From NCBI RefSeq assembly GCF_000182745.2, contig NC_016027.1, forward strand, positions 2,455,001 to 2,519,000: DNA of 64,000 nt. The letters are read 5' to 3'. This document shows, piece after piece, positions 21,465-30,137 of the stretch. Made by a program: the position numbers and the translations under genes. The first letter of the stretch is position 1. The number at the start of each line of letters is the position of its first letter. The DNA is from Komagataeibacter medellinensis NBRC 3288 (lineage in GTDB: Bacteria > Pseudomonadota > Alphaproteobacteria > Acetobacterales > Acetobacteraceae). The notes below the pieces were generated by a model. It made no database searches, had not been told where the DNA came from, and worked only from the letters and a program-made list of their open reading frames with translations.

Positions 21465-22082
21465 GTGCCACAGCAAAAACTCCGCAGAAAGCGGAATGGT
21501 CCGGATAGTAGGGCTACTCTCCTGACGACAGCGCGCTCTCTCTTTGCTCGCTCGGGTTTCCACCAGGTCAGTGTCGATGACATCGCCGACACCGCGCAGG
21601 TCGCGAAAACGGCAATTTACTACCACTTTGGCAACAAAGAGGGGCTGGTGACCGACTTCCTGGAAGGCCATATCGAAACGCTGGAGGCCTCGCTCATTGA
21701 GGCCGTGAGCGCTCATAAGGAGCCGAGAGCGCGCCTGCGCGCCGTGTTTGACTGGCATACGTCCTGGTTTCGTCAGCCCGATTTTGCAGGATGTGTGTTC
21801 TCTAGGGCAACTGAGGAATACAAGGGAAAGCAGGATGCGATCGCCGAGATTTCGCGGCTGCAAAAGCGCAGCCTGCGCAACGCCATCCGGGCGCTTCTGG
21901 AGGCGAACGGCGTTCTGGAAGAGCGATCCGAGCAACTTGCCCACTTCATGATCTACCTGCTTGATGGAGCGGTTGTCTCAGCGAATGTCTTGGACGAGAA
22001 GGATGCCGCAGATCAGGCGTGGATTGCTGCAGAACGCCTGCTGGACGATGAAATGCGTGACCTTCCATCCAGAAAAAGCTGA
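21465..22082 (+). CDS. TetR-family transcriptional regulator
   Basis: 205 aa from the GTG at 21465 (GAGG site upstream); the frame is open from 21426. N-terminal HTH: RATLLTTARSLFARSGFHQVSVDDIADTAQVAKTAIYYHFGNKEGL (broken here only for description), the standard TetR layout ending in YYHFGNKE. The C-terminal ligand domain starts at about residue 60 with LRAVFDWHTSW. It lies 166 bases after the diiron-enzyme gene, and a shared half-conserved operator suggests that it represses both promoters. Confidence 0.87.
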   Translation: MPQQKLRRKRNGPDSRATLLTTARSLFARSGFHQVSVDDIADTAQVAKTAIYYHFGNKEGLVTDFLEGHIETLEASLIEAVSAHKEPRARLRAVFDWHTSWFRQPDFAGCVFSRATEEYKGKQDAIAEISRLQKRSLRNAIRALLEANGVLEERSEQLAHFMIYLLDGAVVSANVLDEKDAADQAWIAAERLLDDEMRDLPSRKS

Positions 22083-22084
22083 CT

Positions 22085-22111
22085 CTGTCCGTGTCTGTCC
22101 GTGTCTGTCCG
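22085..22111 (+). repeat. 10-bp tandem repeat (CTGTCCGTGT, 2.7 copies)
   Basis: Two full units and a partial third, directly after the tetR stop and 30 bases before the ACGCC site of traG. The 10-bp period would place the units on one face of the helix. Function unknown. Confidence 0.6.
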
Positions 22112-22140
22112 AAGCCAGAAGACGGTCGGAATTGAAGCTT

Positions 22141-22175
22141 ACGCCCGCGCCAGTTTGTTTACGCCAACACACGCC
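22141..22175 (+). promoter_or_regulatory. ACGCC repeat site upstream of traG
   Basis: ACGCC at 22141, 22161 and 22171, spaced 20 and 10 bp. The bases between, including CCAGTTTGT before the second copy and ACAC before the third, match the site before trbB almost base for base. The spacing equals one and two helical turns, as for a protein binding side by side on one face. Confidence 0.6.
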
Positions 22176-22256
22176 TGTGCCGTTAGTTCACCAGGAAAAG
22201 TCTTGAACTGACGGGCGTGTCGCCATGCAAAGTTCCTCCATGTCCGGGAGGAATTG

Positions 22257-24278
22257 ATGTCTGGTTCTCGTATCCTGTGGGGGCAGCTCTGCCTCTGTTT
22301 CCTGATTGTCCTTATGGCGTGGTGGGCTGCGACGCAGTGGGTCGCCTGGCGCCTGGCATTCCAACCGGAACTCGGTCCGCCATGGACTGTGATCGCCGGA
22401 CGCTGGCCCGTTTATGCGCCTTTTCTGTTTCCGTGGTGGTGGTATGAGTTCGATGCCTATGCGCCACACATTTTCGTCGAAGGCGGGTGGATTGCCGGGT
22501 CTGGCGGGGTACTGGCTTTCCTGACCGCTGTGGTCCTGTCCGTCAGGCGAGCACGCGAGCACAAACGCACCGCGACCTACGGTTCGGCCCGATGGGCCGA
22601 ACGCGGCGATATCGAGCAGGCCGGACTTCTCGGGCAGGATGGCGTGGTGCTGGGGCGGTGGGAGCGCGACTATATCCGCCACGACGGCCCGGAGCATGTG
22701 CTGTGTTTCGCGCCGACGCGTTCCGGCAAAGGCGTGGGGCTGGTGATTCCCACGCTACTGACCTGGCCGGGGTCGGCCATCGTTCACGATATCAAGGGTG
22801 AGAACTGGTCCATTACAGCCGGGTTCCGGGGTCGCTTCGGCAGGCTGATCCTGTTCGATCCGACCAACCCGGCATCCTGCGCCTATAATCCCCTGCTGGA
22901 AATCCGTCTCGGCGAGTGGGAAGTGCGCGATGCCCAGAACGTCGCCGACGTTCTGGTCGATCCTGAAGGTTCACTGGAACGACGCAATCACTGGGAGAAA
23001 ACCTCGCATTCCCTGCTCGTGGGGGCAATCCTTCACGTTCTTTATGCCGAATCAGACAAGTCACTGCGCGGTGTCGCCGGCCTGCTGTCCGATCCGAAAC
23101 GCTCGATCGCGGCTACCCTCGTCGTCATGATGGGCACGCGCCATCTTGGGGAGCGCGGCGTCCACCCGGTGGTGGCGTCGGCCGCGCGCGAATTGCTCAA
23201 CAAATCTCCCAACGAGCGCTCTGGCGTGTTGAGTACCGCCATGTCGTTCCTTGGCCTGTATCGTGACCCTGTTGTCGCCGACGTGACGAGCCGCAGCACC
23301 TGGCGGATTGGCGATCTCGTCAATCCGGCCCGACCGACGACGTTATACTTCGTTGTCCCGCCTTCGGATATCAGCCGCACCAAGCCGTTGATCCGGCTGA
23401 TGCTCAACCAGATCGGGCGCAGGCTGACCGAGGATCTGTCCGGGGCAGGGGACCGGCAGCGGCTTTTGCTGATGCTCGACGAGTTTCCTGCGCTCGGTCG
23501 ACTGGATTTCTTCGAAAGCGCACTGGCCTTCATGGCCGGTTATCGCATCAAAGCGTTTCTAATCGCGCAGTCGCTCAACCAGATTGAAAAAGCCTATGGG
23601 CAGAACAACTCGATCATCGACAACTGCCATGTCCGCGTCAGTTTCGCGACCAACGATGAGCGCACGGCCAAACGTGTGTCCGATGCGCTTGGCACTGCAA
23701 CCGAAATCCGCTCGCAGAAGAACTATGCGGGCCATCGGCTGTCACCTTGGCTGGGGCACCTCATGGTGTCCCGTCAGGAGAGTGCCCGCCCGCTTCTGAC
23801 CGTCGGCGAGGTTCAGGAACTGCCGGCGAGCGACGAACTGGTCCTGCTTTCGGGTATGTCGCCCATTCGGGCCAAGAAAGCCCAGTATTTCCGCGACGCC
23901 CGGTTTCGGGAGCGGCTCCTGCCTGCACCTGAGACGGGCACGCGTGGCCTGCCGGTTGCGCCTGACGACTGGACCAGGCGCCCCCAGCCGTCAAAGCCGG
24001 AAGTGAAACCCGACACGCCCGAGGACGCGGTCAAAGACGCGGGTGAGGAAGAAGATCCCGTCGGCACCGAGGCGCGCCGGCAGCCGGAAATGGATGTGTC
24101 GGAGGACCCAGAGCTGCCGCCGCAGGATGACAGCGATCCCGCGCATGAAGCGCCCATGCGCGAGCGTGAACGCGATCCGATGGAAGAGGAAGACCTCCAC
24201 GCCGTGCTGACGGCGGATCTCGCCCGCAAAGCACGTCAGGCCGCCCTCGATCCTGGCAATGATCTGGGAATGTCATGA
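22257..24278 (+). CDS. traG: Type IV coupling protein TraG/VirD4
   Basis: 673 aa from the ATG at 22257, with GGGAGGA upstream; a TTG three bases earlier is less likely. Two N-terminal membrane segments (about residues 5-30 and 75-95) precede the ATPase: Walker A APTRSGKGVGLVIPT near residue 150 and Walker B LLLMLDEFPALGRLDF near residue 405. The C-terminal 130 residues are acidic and proline-rich, probably unstructured. It hands the relaxase-DNA complex to the channel at the inner membrane. The ACGCC site lies 80-115 bases upstream; the stop overlaps the copG start (ATGA). Confidence 0.95.
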   Translation: MSGSRILWGQLCLCFLIVLMAWWAATQWVAWRLAFQPELGPPWTVIAGRWPVYAPFLFPWWWYEFDAYAPHIFVEGGWIAGSGGVLAFLTAVVLSVRRAREHKRTATYGSARWAERGDIEQAGLLGQDGVVLGRWERDYIRHDGPEHVLCFAPTRSGKGVGLVIPTLLTWPGSAIVHDIKGENWSITAGFRGRFGRLILFDPTNPASCAYNPLLEIRLGEWEVRDAQNVADVLVDPEGSLERRNHWEKTSHSLLVGAILHVLYAESDKSLRGVAGLLSDPKRSIAATLVVMMGTRHLGERGVHPVVASAARELLNKSPNERSGVLSTAMSFLGLYRDPVVADVTSRSTWRIGDLVNPARPTTLYFVVPPSDISRTKPLIRLMLNQIGRRLTEDLSGAGDRQRLLLMLDEFPALGRLDFFESALAFMAGYRIKAFLIAQSLNQIEKAYGQNNSIIDNCHVRVSFATNDERTAKRVSDALGTATEIRSQKNYAGHRLSPWLGHLMVSRQESARPLLTVGEVQELPASDELVLLSGMSPIRAKKAQYFRDARFRERLLPAPETGTRGLPVAPDDWTRRPQPSKPEVKPDTPEDAVKDAGEEEDPVGTEARRQPEMDVSEDPELPPQDDSDPAHEAPMRERERDPMEEEDLHAVLTADLARKARQAALDPGNDLGMS

Positions 24279-24727
24279 GCGGCGCGCGTCAGAAGAAGAA
24301 GCGGCTTTCGGTCTATCTGGAACCGCATCTGTGGAAGGGGTTGCGGACCCAGGCCGCCCGACGGTCGATGTCGGACTCTCTGCTGGCCGAAGCCGCCATC
24401 GCCGCTTGGCTTGACCCGGAAGGCGCGGGTGGTGACCCCAAAGCGTCGCTCGAAGCCGCCGTGCAACGACTTGATCGCCGACAGGCGCGGATCGAACGTG
24501 ACCTGTCGATCTCGGTCGAGACCCTCGCACTGTTCATCCGGCTCTGGTTCACCAGTATGCCGGCGCTCTCAGACAGCATGGCGGCCGCGGCGCGTGCCCA
24601 GGGGGCGGAGCGCTACGACCGGTTCGTCGAGATGCTGGGCAGGAGACTGGCCAGCGACAAGCGGTTCCGGACAGATTTCGCACGCGAGCCAAACGAGGGT
24701 GACCAGACTGTGGGCGGGGCGGAGTGA
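24275..24727 (+). CDS. CopG-family ribbon-helix-helix protein of the tra region
   Basis: 150 aa, overlapping the traG stop by four bases. KKKRLSVYLEPHLWKGLRTQAARRSMSDSLLAEAAI is a ribbon-helix-helix motif. The helical C-terminus holds RLDRRQARIERDLSISVETLALFIRLW. This gene regularly lies between traG and trbB in alphaproteobacterial ICEs and probably regulates transfer genes. A paralogue is in element 1 at 10440-10856. Confidence 0.85.
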   Translation: MSGARQKKKRLSVYLEPHLWKGLRTQAARRSMSDSLLAEAAIAAWLDPEGAGGDPKASLEAAVQRLDRRQARIERDLSISVETLALFIRLWFTSMPALSDSMAAAARAQGAERYDRFVEMLGRRLASDKRFRTDFAREPNEGDQTVGGAE

Positions 24728-24755
24728 GGAACCACGTCCGACACGCCCGGTCAGA

Positions 24756-25448
24756 TCAGCGAGAGAATGCGTTGGCCAGTCGATGTTCATCCCCCTTTCT
24801 GGCCGACGGTTCTTTTCTCCCGGTCCTGGCCGCATTTCGCCTGGAAGGCGCCTGTTTCTCCCCGGACGGGGGGACAGGCGCAATGGTTTCCTCCCCGACC
24901 TCGTCGCTTCGGGAGGCACGTTTTCCAAGGCCAATCTTCTGCGCTACCTGACGTCGCATTTCCGTATAATTCGGTGCGACGGTCGGATATTCATCGGGCA
25001 GTCCCCATTTGGTCTTGTAGTCTTCGATCGTCATGCCGAAAGCAGCGGTCAGATGACGCTTGAGCGATTTCAGATGTTTGCCGTCTTCCAGGCAGATGAT
25101 GTAATCGGGGAATACGGATTCCTTGATCGGAACTGCGGGTTGCTGTTTTTTCTCGACTGCCCGAGCAATTGGCGCAGGCGTGATTTCCGCTGCTCTGTCA
25201 ATGGATATGGACTGTTCGGTTTGTTTCGGACCCTGGGGAGCGTCACTGACTGTTTCGGATGCCATGAGTCCGATAGTGCCCGACACTGGCTGCTCTTCAG
25301 AAAACGATGCATAGAGCCGACGCACGAGTTCCGGGAGCTGTTCGGTCTCCACTTTCGTTGTCGCGAGATGGGCCGCCACGATCTGGGCCGTCGCATTCAG
25401 ACGACCGAGAATGATGTCCTTGTCGCTGCTCAATAGGGTAGTCCTCAA
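24756..25448 (-). CDS. MucR/Ros-family zinc-finger regulator
   Basis: 230 aa, convergent with copG. The MucR core lies at about residues 110-175: FPDYIICLEDGKHLKSLKRHLTAAFGMTIEDYKTKWGLP (quoted in pieces: ICLEDGKHLKSLKRHL, then KTKWGLP and YPTVAPNY). The finger has Cys and an Asp in place of the second Cys, as in many MucR proteins, with His ligands after it. It is longer than usual (about 140-150 aa), with a variable middle and a basic tail. MucR proteins bind AT-rich DNA. It interrupts the normal copG-trbB adjacency and faces away from trbB, so it may control transfer. Confidence 0.85.
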   Translation of the reverse strand: MRTTLLSSDKDIILGRLNATAQIVAAHLATTKVETEQLPELVRRLYASFSEEQPVSGTIGLMASETVSDAPQGPKQTEQSISIDRAAEITPAPIARAVEKKQQPAVPIKESVFPDYIICLEDGKHLKSLKRHLTAAFGMTIEDYKTKWGLPDEYPTVAPNYTEMRRQVAQKIGLGKRASRSDEVGEETIAPVPPSGEKQAPSRRNAARTGRKEPSARKGDEHRLANAFSR

Positions 25449-26040
25449 TAACAGGATGTGAATCGTTACAAGCTTCGGAAAGCCAGCATTCTACCAGAAG
25501 AGTTACGTTCCGCCGATTCAAGCACGCGTCGTGCCTCCAGGGCAACTTTTAGATGGTGCATAACCCCGGTGCGTCTTGTGCCGAAATCACTGTGATTGCG
25601 GCGGCTTTCGGGGTGGTCAGCGTGATCAGTCCAATTGCGTTCGTGTAATTCATCACATTAATTGGTAAAAACCTGATTCAGACGACTATAAGTATTGCGT
25701 CTATACCATTTGTCGGCGTGTCCTGGGTTGTTTGGCAACGTTTCTCGCTGTTGCTGACGAAGGTTCTCTTTCGGTGACATGAATCACCGGCTCAGCCATA
25801 TTATAGCCCTTTCAACTCGCTCCTGTTTCCGTCCGGAATGGCGTCAAGGCTGACGACTTAACATACTGATAATACGTTAGAAATTTAACGTCCTACGCCT
25901 CCACCAGTTTGTATACGCCCACACACGCCCCGGTACGATGATCGTCGATTTTCTTGTTGCGATCCGGCAACGCGTGCCTCCTCTATTTGTCCCCGTTGCG
26001 GTCCGGAACGGCCGGGCCGTGCTCGACAACGGGGTCTCCA
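25449..26040. other. Intergenic, 592 bases, divergent mucR/trbB control region
   Basis: No gene seen. The middle (25600-25700) is AT-rich, suited to a MucR-type binding target and to the mucR promoter on the minus strand. The ACGCC site lies at 25895-25929, about 110 bases before the trbB start. Confidence 0.6.
25895..25929 (+). promoter_or_regulatory. ACGCC repeat site upstream of trbB
   Basis: ACGCC at 25895, 25915 and 25925 (20 and 10 bp apart), with CCAGTTTGTATACGCC in the middle. It is almost identical to the site before traG 3.7 kb upstream, although the surrounding DNA is unrelated. It probably controls the trb operon. Confidence 0.6.
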
Positions 26041-27063
26041 ATGCACATCCATGCGACGACGAACGACGCAGTGGCGCGTGGTTTTTCCATGCTGCGCACT
26101 GCCATGGGAGGAGCGATCACAGGACAGCTTGCCGACCCGGCGGTCGTCGAGGTGATGCTCAATCCTGACGGACGGCTGTGGGTTGACCGTCTGTCGGACG
26201 GACTGTCCGACACGGGCGACAGGATCTCACCCGCCGATGCCGAGCGGATCGTGCGGCTGGTCGCGCATCATGTCGGGGCGGAAGTCCATGAAGGGGCACC
26301 CCGTGTGTCAGCGGAACTGCCGACCGGCGAGCGTTTCGAGGGATTGCTGCCGCCTGTGGTGACGGCCCCGAGCTTTGCGATCCGCAAGCCCGCCGTGGCC
26401 GTGTTCACTCTCGACGATTATGTCGATGCCGGAATTATGACTGCGGGTCAGGCGGCGTTTCTACGCCGCGCTGTCGCCGAGCGGAAGAACATTCTGGTCG
26501 CGGGCGGGACCAGCACGGGCAAGACGACGCTGGTCAACGCCCTGCTGGCTGAGGTGGCGAAAACCGGGGATCGCGTGGTCCTGATCGAGGACACGCGCGA
26601 ACTGCAATGCACGGCGCCCAATCTCATAACCCTGCGGACCCGGGAAGGTGTGATTTCCCTTTCGGATCTCGTTCGGTCCGGTCTCCGCCTGCGCCCCGAC
26701 CGTATTCCCATCGGTGAGGTGCGTGGCCCCGAGGCGCTCGACCTTCTCAAGGCGTGGGGTACCGGTCATCCCGGCGGCATCGGCACACTCCATGCCGGAT
26801 CGGTGCTGGCGGCCCTGTATCGTCTGGAGCAGCTGATCCAGGAAGCCGTTGTCACGGTGCCACGCGCCATGATCGCGGAAACCATCGACGTAATCGCGGT
26901 GCTGTCCGGACGCGGTCATGCCCGCCGGCTGTCCGAACTCGCAACGGTGGACGGGCTGGATCCGGTCATAGGCCATTACCGCCTGTCGTCGTTCGATGCT
27001 CCCTCCGATGAAGACGGGCGGGCACATTCTCCCAACCTTTCCAGCATCAAGGACACACTCTGA
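26041..27063 (+). CDS. trbB: Conjugal transfer ATPase TrbB
   Basis: 340 aa from the ATG at 26041; an upstream frame from 25954 reads unlike the family. It is a VirB11-type hexameric ATPase: [16 protein letters not shown] (Walker A) near residue 155, DTRELQC (Asp box) near residue 185, and [22 protein letters not shown] (Walker B and His box) near residue 225. It powers the channel and pilus at the inner membrane. First gene of the trb operon; stop and trbC start overlap. Confidence 0.95.
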   Translation: MHIHATTNDAVARGFSMLRTAMGGAITGQLADPAVVEVMLNPDGRLWVDRLSDGLSDTGDRISPADAERIVRLVAHHVGAEVHEGAPRVSAELPTGERFEGLLPPVVTAPSFAIRKPAVAVFTLDDYVDAGIMTAGQAAFLRRAVAERKNILVAGGTSTGKTTLVNALLAEVAKTGDRVVLIEDTRELQCTAPNLITLRTREGVISLSDLVRSGLRLRPDRIPIGEVRGPEALDLLKAWGTGHPGGIGTLHAGSVLAALYRLEQLIQEAVVTVPRAMIAETIDVIAVLSGRGHARRLSELATVDGLDPVIGHYRLSSFDAPSDEDGRAHSPNLSSIKDTL

Positions 27064-27416
27064 TGTCGCAGACCCTGTCCGCGCGCATGATGATGCGCGT
27101 CCCCTCCGGTCGCCTGTCACGCCTGACCAGCATGACGGGCATCGCATTGTTTGCCGCCACGTCTTCCGCCTGGGCGTCCGGTTCCGGAATGCCCTGGGAG
27201 GAACCGCTTAACCAGATCCTGGAATCCATCCAGGGACCGGTGGCGCGCATCGTCTCGGTGATCATCATCACCGTAACCGGCCTGACCCTGGCCTTCGGCG
27301 AAACTTCGGGAGGCTTTCGTCGCCTGATCCAGATCGTCTTTGGACTGTCCATCGCTTTTGCGGCGTCCAGCTTCTTCCTGTCCTTCTTCTCCTTCTCCGG
27401 GGGAGCACTGATCTGA
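27063..27416 (+). CDS. trbC: Conjugal transfer pilin TrbC
   Basis: 117 aa. A signal-like segment ends near residue 40 (FAATSSAWASG), followed by two hydrophobic helices (IVSVIIITVTGLTLAFGE and LIQIVFGLSIAFAASSFFL), the VirB2/TrbC prepilin pattern. TrbC prepilins are cut and, in RP4, circularized by TraF; a TraF peptidase is present at 59088-59717. Overlaps both neighbours by about one base. Confidence 0.9.
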   Translation: MSQTLSARMMMRVPSGRLSRLTSMTGIALFAATSSAWASGSGMPWEEPLNQILESIQGPVARIVSVIIITVTGLTLAFGETSGGFRRLIQIVFGLSIAFAASSFFLSFFSFSGGALI

Positions 27417-27691
27417 TGGCCGGATATGATGACGATGCGGTGCCGGGTTTTCATGTCCCGGTCCACCGCTCCCTGACCGATCCGATCCTGCTGGGCGGCG
27501 CACCCCGTACGCTGGCGATCGCCAACGGGACACTCGGGGCCGCGATTTCTCTGGGTTTGCGCCTGTGGTTGGTCGGGGCCGTGTTCTGGATCATCGGGCA
27601 CACGCTCGCGGTCTGGGGAGCGAAACGCGATCCGCTGTTCGTCGAGGTGGGGCGGCGGCATCTCCGCTATCCCGCCTGGCTCCGGGCGTAG
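27416..27691 (+). CDS. trbD: Conjugal transfer protein TrbD
   Basis: 91 aa. The opening PGFHVPVHRSLTDPILLGGAPR is typical of TrbD/VirB3, followed by a membrane stretch (SLGLRLWLVGAVFWIIGHTLAVWGAKRDP, read as two closely spaced segments). It is an inner-membrane channel part that works with TrbE. Starts one base into the trbC stop. Confidence 0.92.
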   Translation: MAGYDDDAVPGFHVPVHRSLTDPILLGGAPRTLAIANGTLGAAISLGLRLWLVGAVFWIIGHTLAVWGAKRDPLFVEVGRRHLRYPAWLRA

Positions 27692-27704
27692 GGAGGGCAG
27701 CGCA

Positions 27705-30137
27705 ATGATGTCCCTTGGTGAATACCGCAATCGTGCGGCACTTCTCTCGGATTACCTGCCGTGGGCCGCGCTTATCGAAAAAGGTATTGTCCTGAACAAG
27801 GACGGTTCCTTCCAGCGCACCGCAAAGATACGTGGTCCCGATCTGGACAGCGCGACGCCCGCCGAACTGGTGGGTGTGACCGGACGCCTGAACAATGCGT
27901 TGCGCCGTCTGGGTTCCGGCTGGGCCGTGTTCGTGGAAGCGCAGCGCGTGCCGGCGACAGTGTATCCCGAGAGTGACTTCCCCGATGCGGCCAGCCAGAT
28001 GGTCGATCTGGAGCGTCGGGAGCAGTTCGAGGACGAGGGTGCGCATTTCGAGAGCCGGTATTTTCTCACGCTGGTCTGGCTGCCGCCTGCGGAATCGTCC
28101 GACCGGGCTTCACGCTTTCTCTATGAGGGCAGGGAGCGCGACGGGCCCGACCCGCACAGTATCCTGAACGCCTTCGTCGATCGCAGTGATCGGCTTCTGG
28201 CTCTACTGGATGGGTTCATGCCGGAGGCGGCCTGGCTGAGCGACGGCGAGACCCTGACCTATCTGCATTCCACGATCTCGACACGGAACCAGCGGATCCG
28301 GGTGCCCGAGATTCCGATGCACCTTGACGCCTTGCTGGTGGACCAGCCTCTGTCGGGTGGTCTGGAGCCAAAGCTGGGCGATGCCTTCCTGAAAACCCTG
28401 ACCATAACGGGCTTCCCCAGCCGCACCTTCCCCGGAATCCTGGATGACCTGAACCGGCTGGCGATGCCCTATCGCTGGTCGACGCGTGCGATCCTGCTGG
28501 ACAAGACGGACGCCACGAAGGTGCTGACGAAGATCCGGCGGCAGTGGTTCGCAAAACGCAAGAGCATCGCAGCCATTGTCCGGGAAGTGATGACCAACGA
28601 GGCATCCGTTCTGGTCGACAACGACGCCGCCAACAAGGCGGCGGATGCTGACCTGGCCCTGCAATCCCTCGGCGCGGACGATGTGGGCCAGGCCTATATC
28701 ACGGCCACGGTCACGGTGTGGGACGGCTCCGCCTCCATCGCGGCCGAGAAGCTGCGTCTGGTGGAGAAAATCATCCAGGGCCGGGATTTCACCTGCATTA
28801 CGGAAAGCCTTAACGCGGTGGAAGCCTGGCTGGGATCTCTGCCGGGTCATGTCTACGCCAATGTCCGTCAACCCCCGGTCTCGACGCTGAACCTCGCCCA
28901 CATGATCCCGCTGTCTGCCGTCTGGGCCGGCCCGGAACGGGATGTCCATTTCAAAGCGCCACCGCTGTTTTATGGCAAGACTGCCGGGGCTACGCCGTTC
29001 CGGTTTTCCCTGCATGCCAGCGACGTTGGCCACACGCTGATCGCAGGACCGACCGGGGCGGGGAAGTCGGTGCTGCTGGCCCTGATGGTGCTTCAGTTCC
29101 GGCGTTACGTGGGGTCGCAGATTTTTGCCTTCGATTTCGGCGGTTCCATGCGGGCCGCGACGCTGGGCATGGGCGGGGACTGGCACGACCTCGGTGGCGG
29201 AGTGTCCGATGGTGACGGGGAGACTACGACCGTCTCACTCCAGCCGCTGGCCCGGATCGATGATCCCGGCGAGCGGAAATGGGCCAGTGAATGGCTGGGG
29301 CAGATCCTTGTTGACGAGGGCGTGGTGGTGACGCCAGACGTCAAAGCCTATCTCTGGTCGGCCCTCAATTCCCTGGCGTCCTCACCCGTGCATGAGCGGA
29401 CCCTGTTAGGAGTGGTCGCCCTGCTCCAGTCCAACGCGCTGAAGCAGGCACTGGCGCCCTACTGTCTCGGTGGCCCGTATGGCCGCCTGCTCGACGCTGA
29501 CACCGAACGTCTGGGAGATGCTGATGTCGTGGTCTTCGAGACGGAAGGTCTGATCGGCTCCGGGGCCGCGTCATCCGTGCTGTCTTACCTGTTCCATCGC
29601 ATCGAAGGACGTCTCGACGGAAGACCCACCCTGCTTGTGATCGACGAGGGCTGGCTGGTTCTGGATGATGGAAACTTCTCCGGCCAGCTTCGCGAATGGT
29701 TGAAAACGCTGCGTAAAAAGAACGCCAGCGTCATCTTTGCCACGCAATCCCTGTCCGACATCGCCAACAGTCCGATCGCGCCTGCCGTGGTGGAAAGCTG
29801 CCCGACCCGGATCTTCCTGCCCAACGAGCGCGCCATTGAGCCCCAGATCATGGCGCTCTATCGGGATTTCGGCCTGAATGACCGGCAGATCGCCATCATC
29901 GCGCGCGCGGCCTCGAAGCGGGAATATTACTGCCAGACCCAACGAGGAAATCGGCTCTTCGAACTGGGGCTTGGGCCGGTCGCACTCGCATTGTGCGCTG
30001 CGTCCGGCAAGGACGACCACCGGCTGATCGACCAGGTGCTGGCGGAATACGGGCGGGACGGCTTTCTCCCCGCATGGTTCGAGGTGCGTGGCGTCATGTG
30101 GGCGGCGGACCTTCTGCGGGACGGAGGTGTACCATGA
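27705..30137 (+). CDS. trbE: Conjugal transfer ATPase TrbE
   Basis: 810 aa, full length for TrbE/VirB4. N-terminal CagE/TrbE domain (EYRNRAALLSDYLPWAALI at the start). Walker A GPTGAGKSVLLALM near residue 450 and Walker B LLVIDEGWLVLDD near residue 645. It energizes substrate transfer and pilus assembly at the inner membrane. It is 13 bases after trbD and overlaps trbJ by four bases. A second ATG at 27708 is an equal start candidate. Confidence 0.96.
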   Translation: MMSLGEYRNRAALLSDYLPWAALIEKGIVLNKDGSFQRTAKIRGPDLDSATPAELVGVTGRLNNALRRLGSGWAVFVEAQRVPATVYPESDFPDAASQMVDLERREQFEDEGAHFESRYFLTLVWLPPAESSDRASRFLYEGRERDGPDPHSILNAFVDRSDRLLALLDGFMPEAAWLSDGETLTYLHSTISTRNQRIRVPEIPMHLDALLVDQPLSGGLEPKLGDAFLKTLTITGFPSRTFPGILDDLNRLAMPYRWSTRAILLDKTDATKVLTKIRRQWFAKRKSIAAIVREVMTNEASVLVDNDAANKAADADLALQSLGADDVGQAYITATVTVWDGSASIAAEKLRLVEKIIQGRDFTCITESLNAVEAWLGSLPGHVYANVRQPPVSTLNLAHMIPLSAVWAGPERDVHFKAPPLFYGKTAGATPFRFSLHASDVGHTLIAGPTGAGKSVLLALMVLQFRRYVGSQIFAFDFGGSMRAATLGMGGDWHDLGGGVSDGDGETTTVSLQPLARIDDPGERKWASEWLGQILVDEGVVVTPDVKAYLWSALNSLASSPVHERTLLGVVALLQSNALKQALAPYCLGGPYGRLLDADTERLGDADVVVFETEGLIGSGAASSVLSYLFHRIEGRLDGRPTLLVIDEGWLVLDDGNFSGQLREWLKTLRKKNASVIFATQSLSDIANSPIAPAVVESCPTRIFLPNERAIEPQIMALYRDFGLNDRQIAIIARAASKREYYCQTQRGNRLFELGLGPVALALCAASGKDDHRLIDQVLAEYGRDGFLPAWFEVRGVMWAADLLRDGGVP

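Noticed and set aside
22083-22112. Tandem repeats before traG as a CRISPR array
   Set aside because: Units are 10 bp without spacers and no cas gene is present anywhere in the window.
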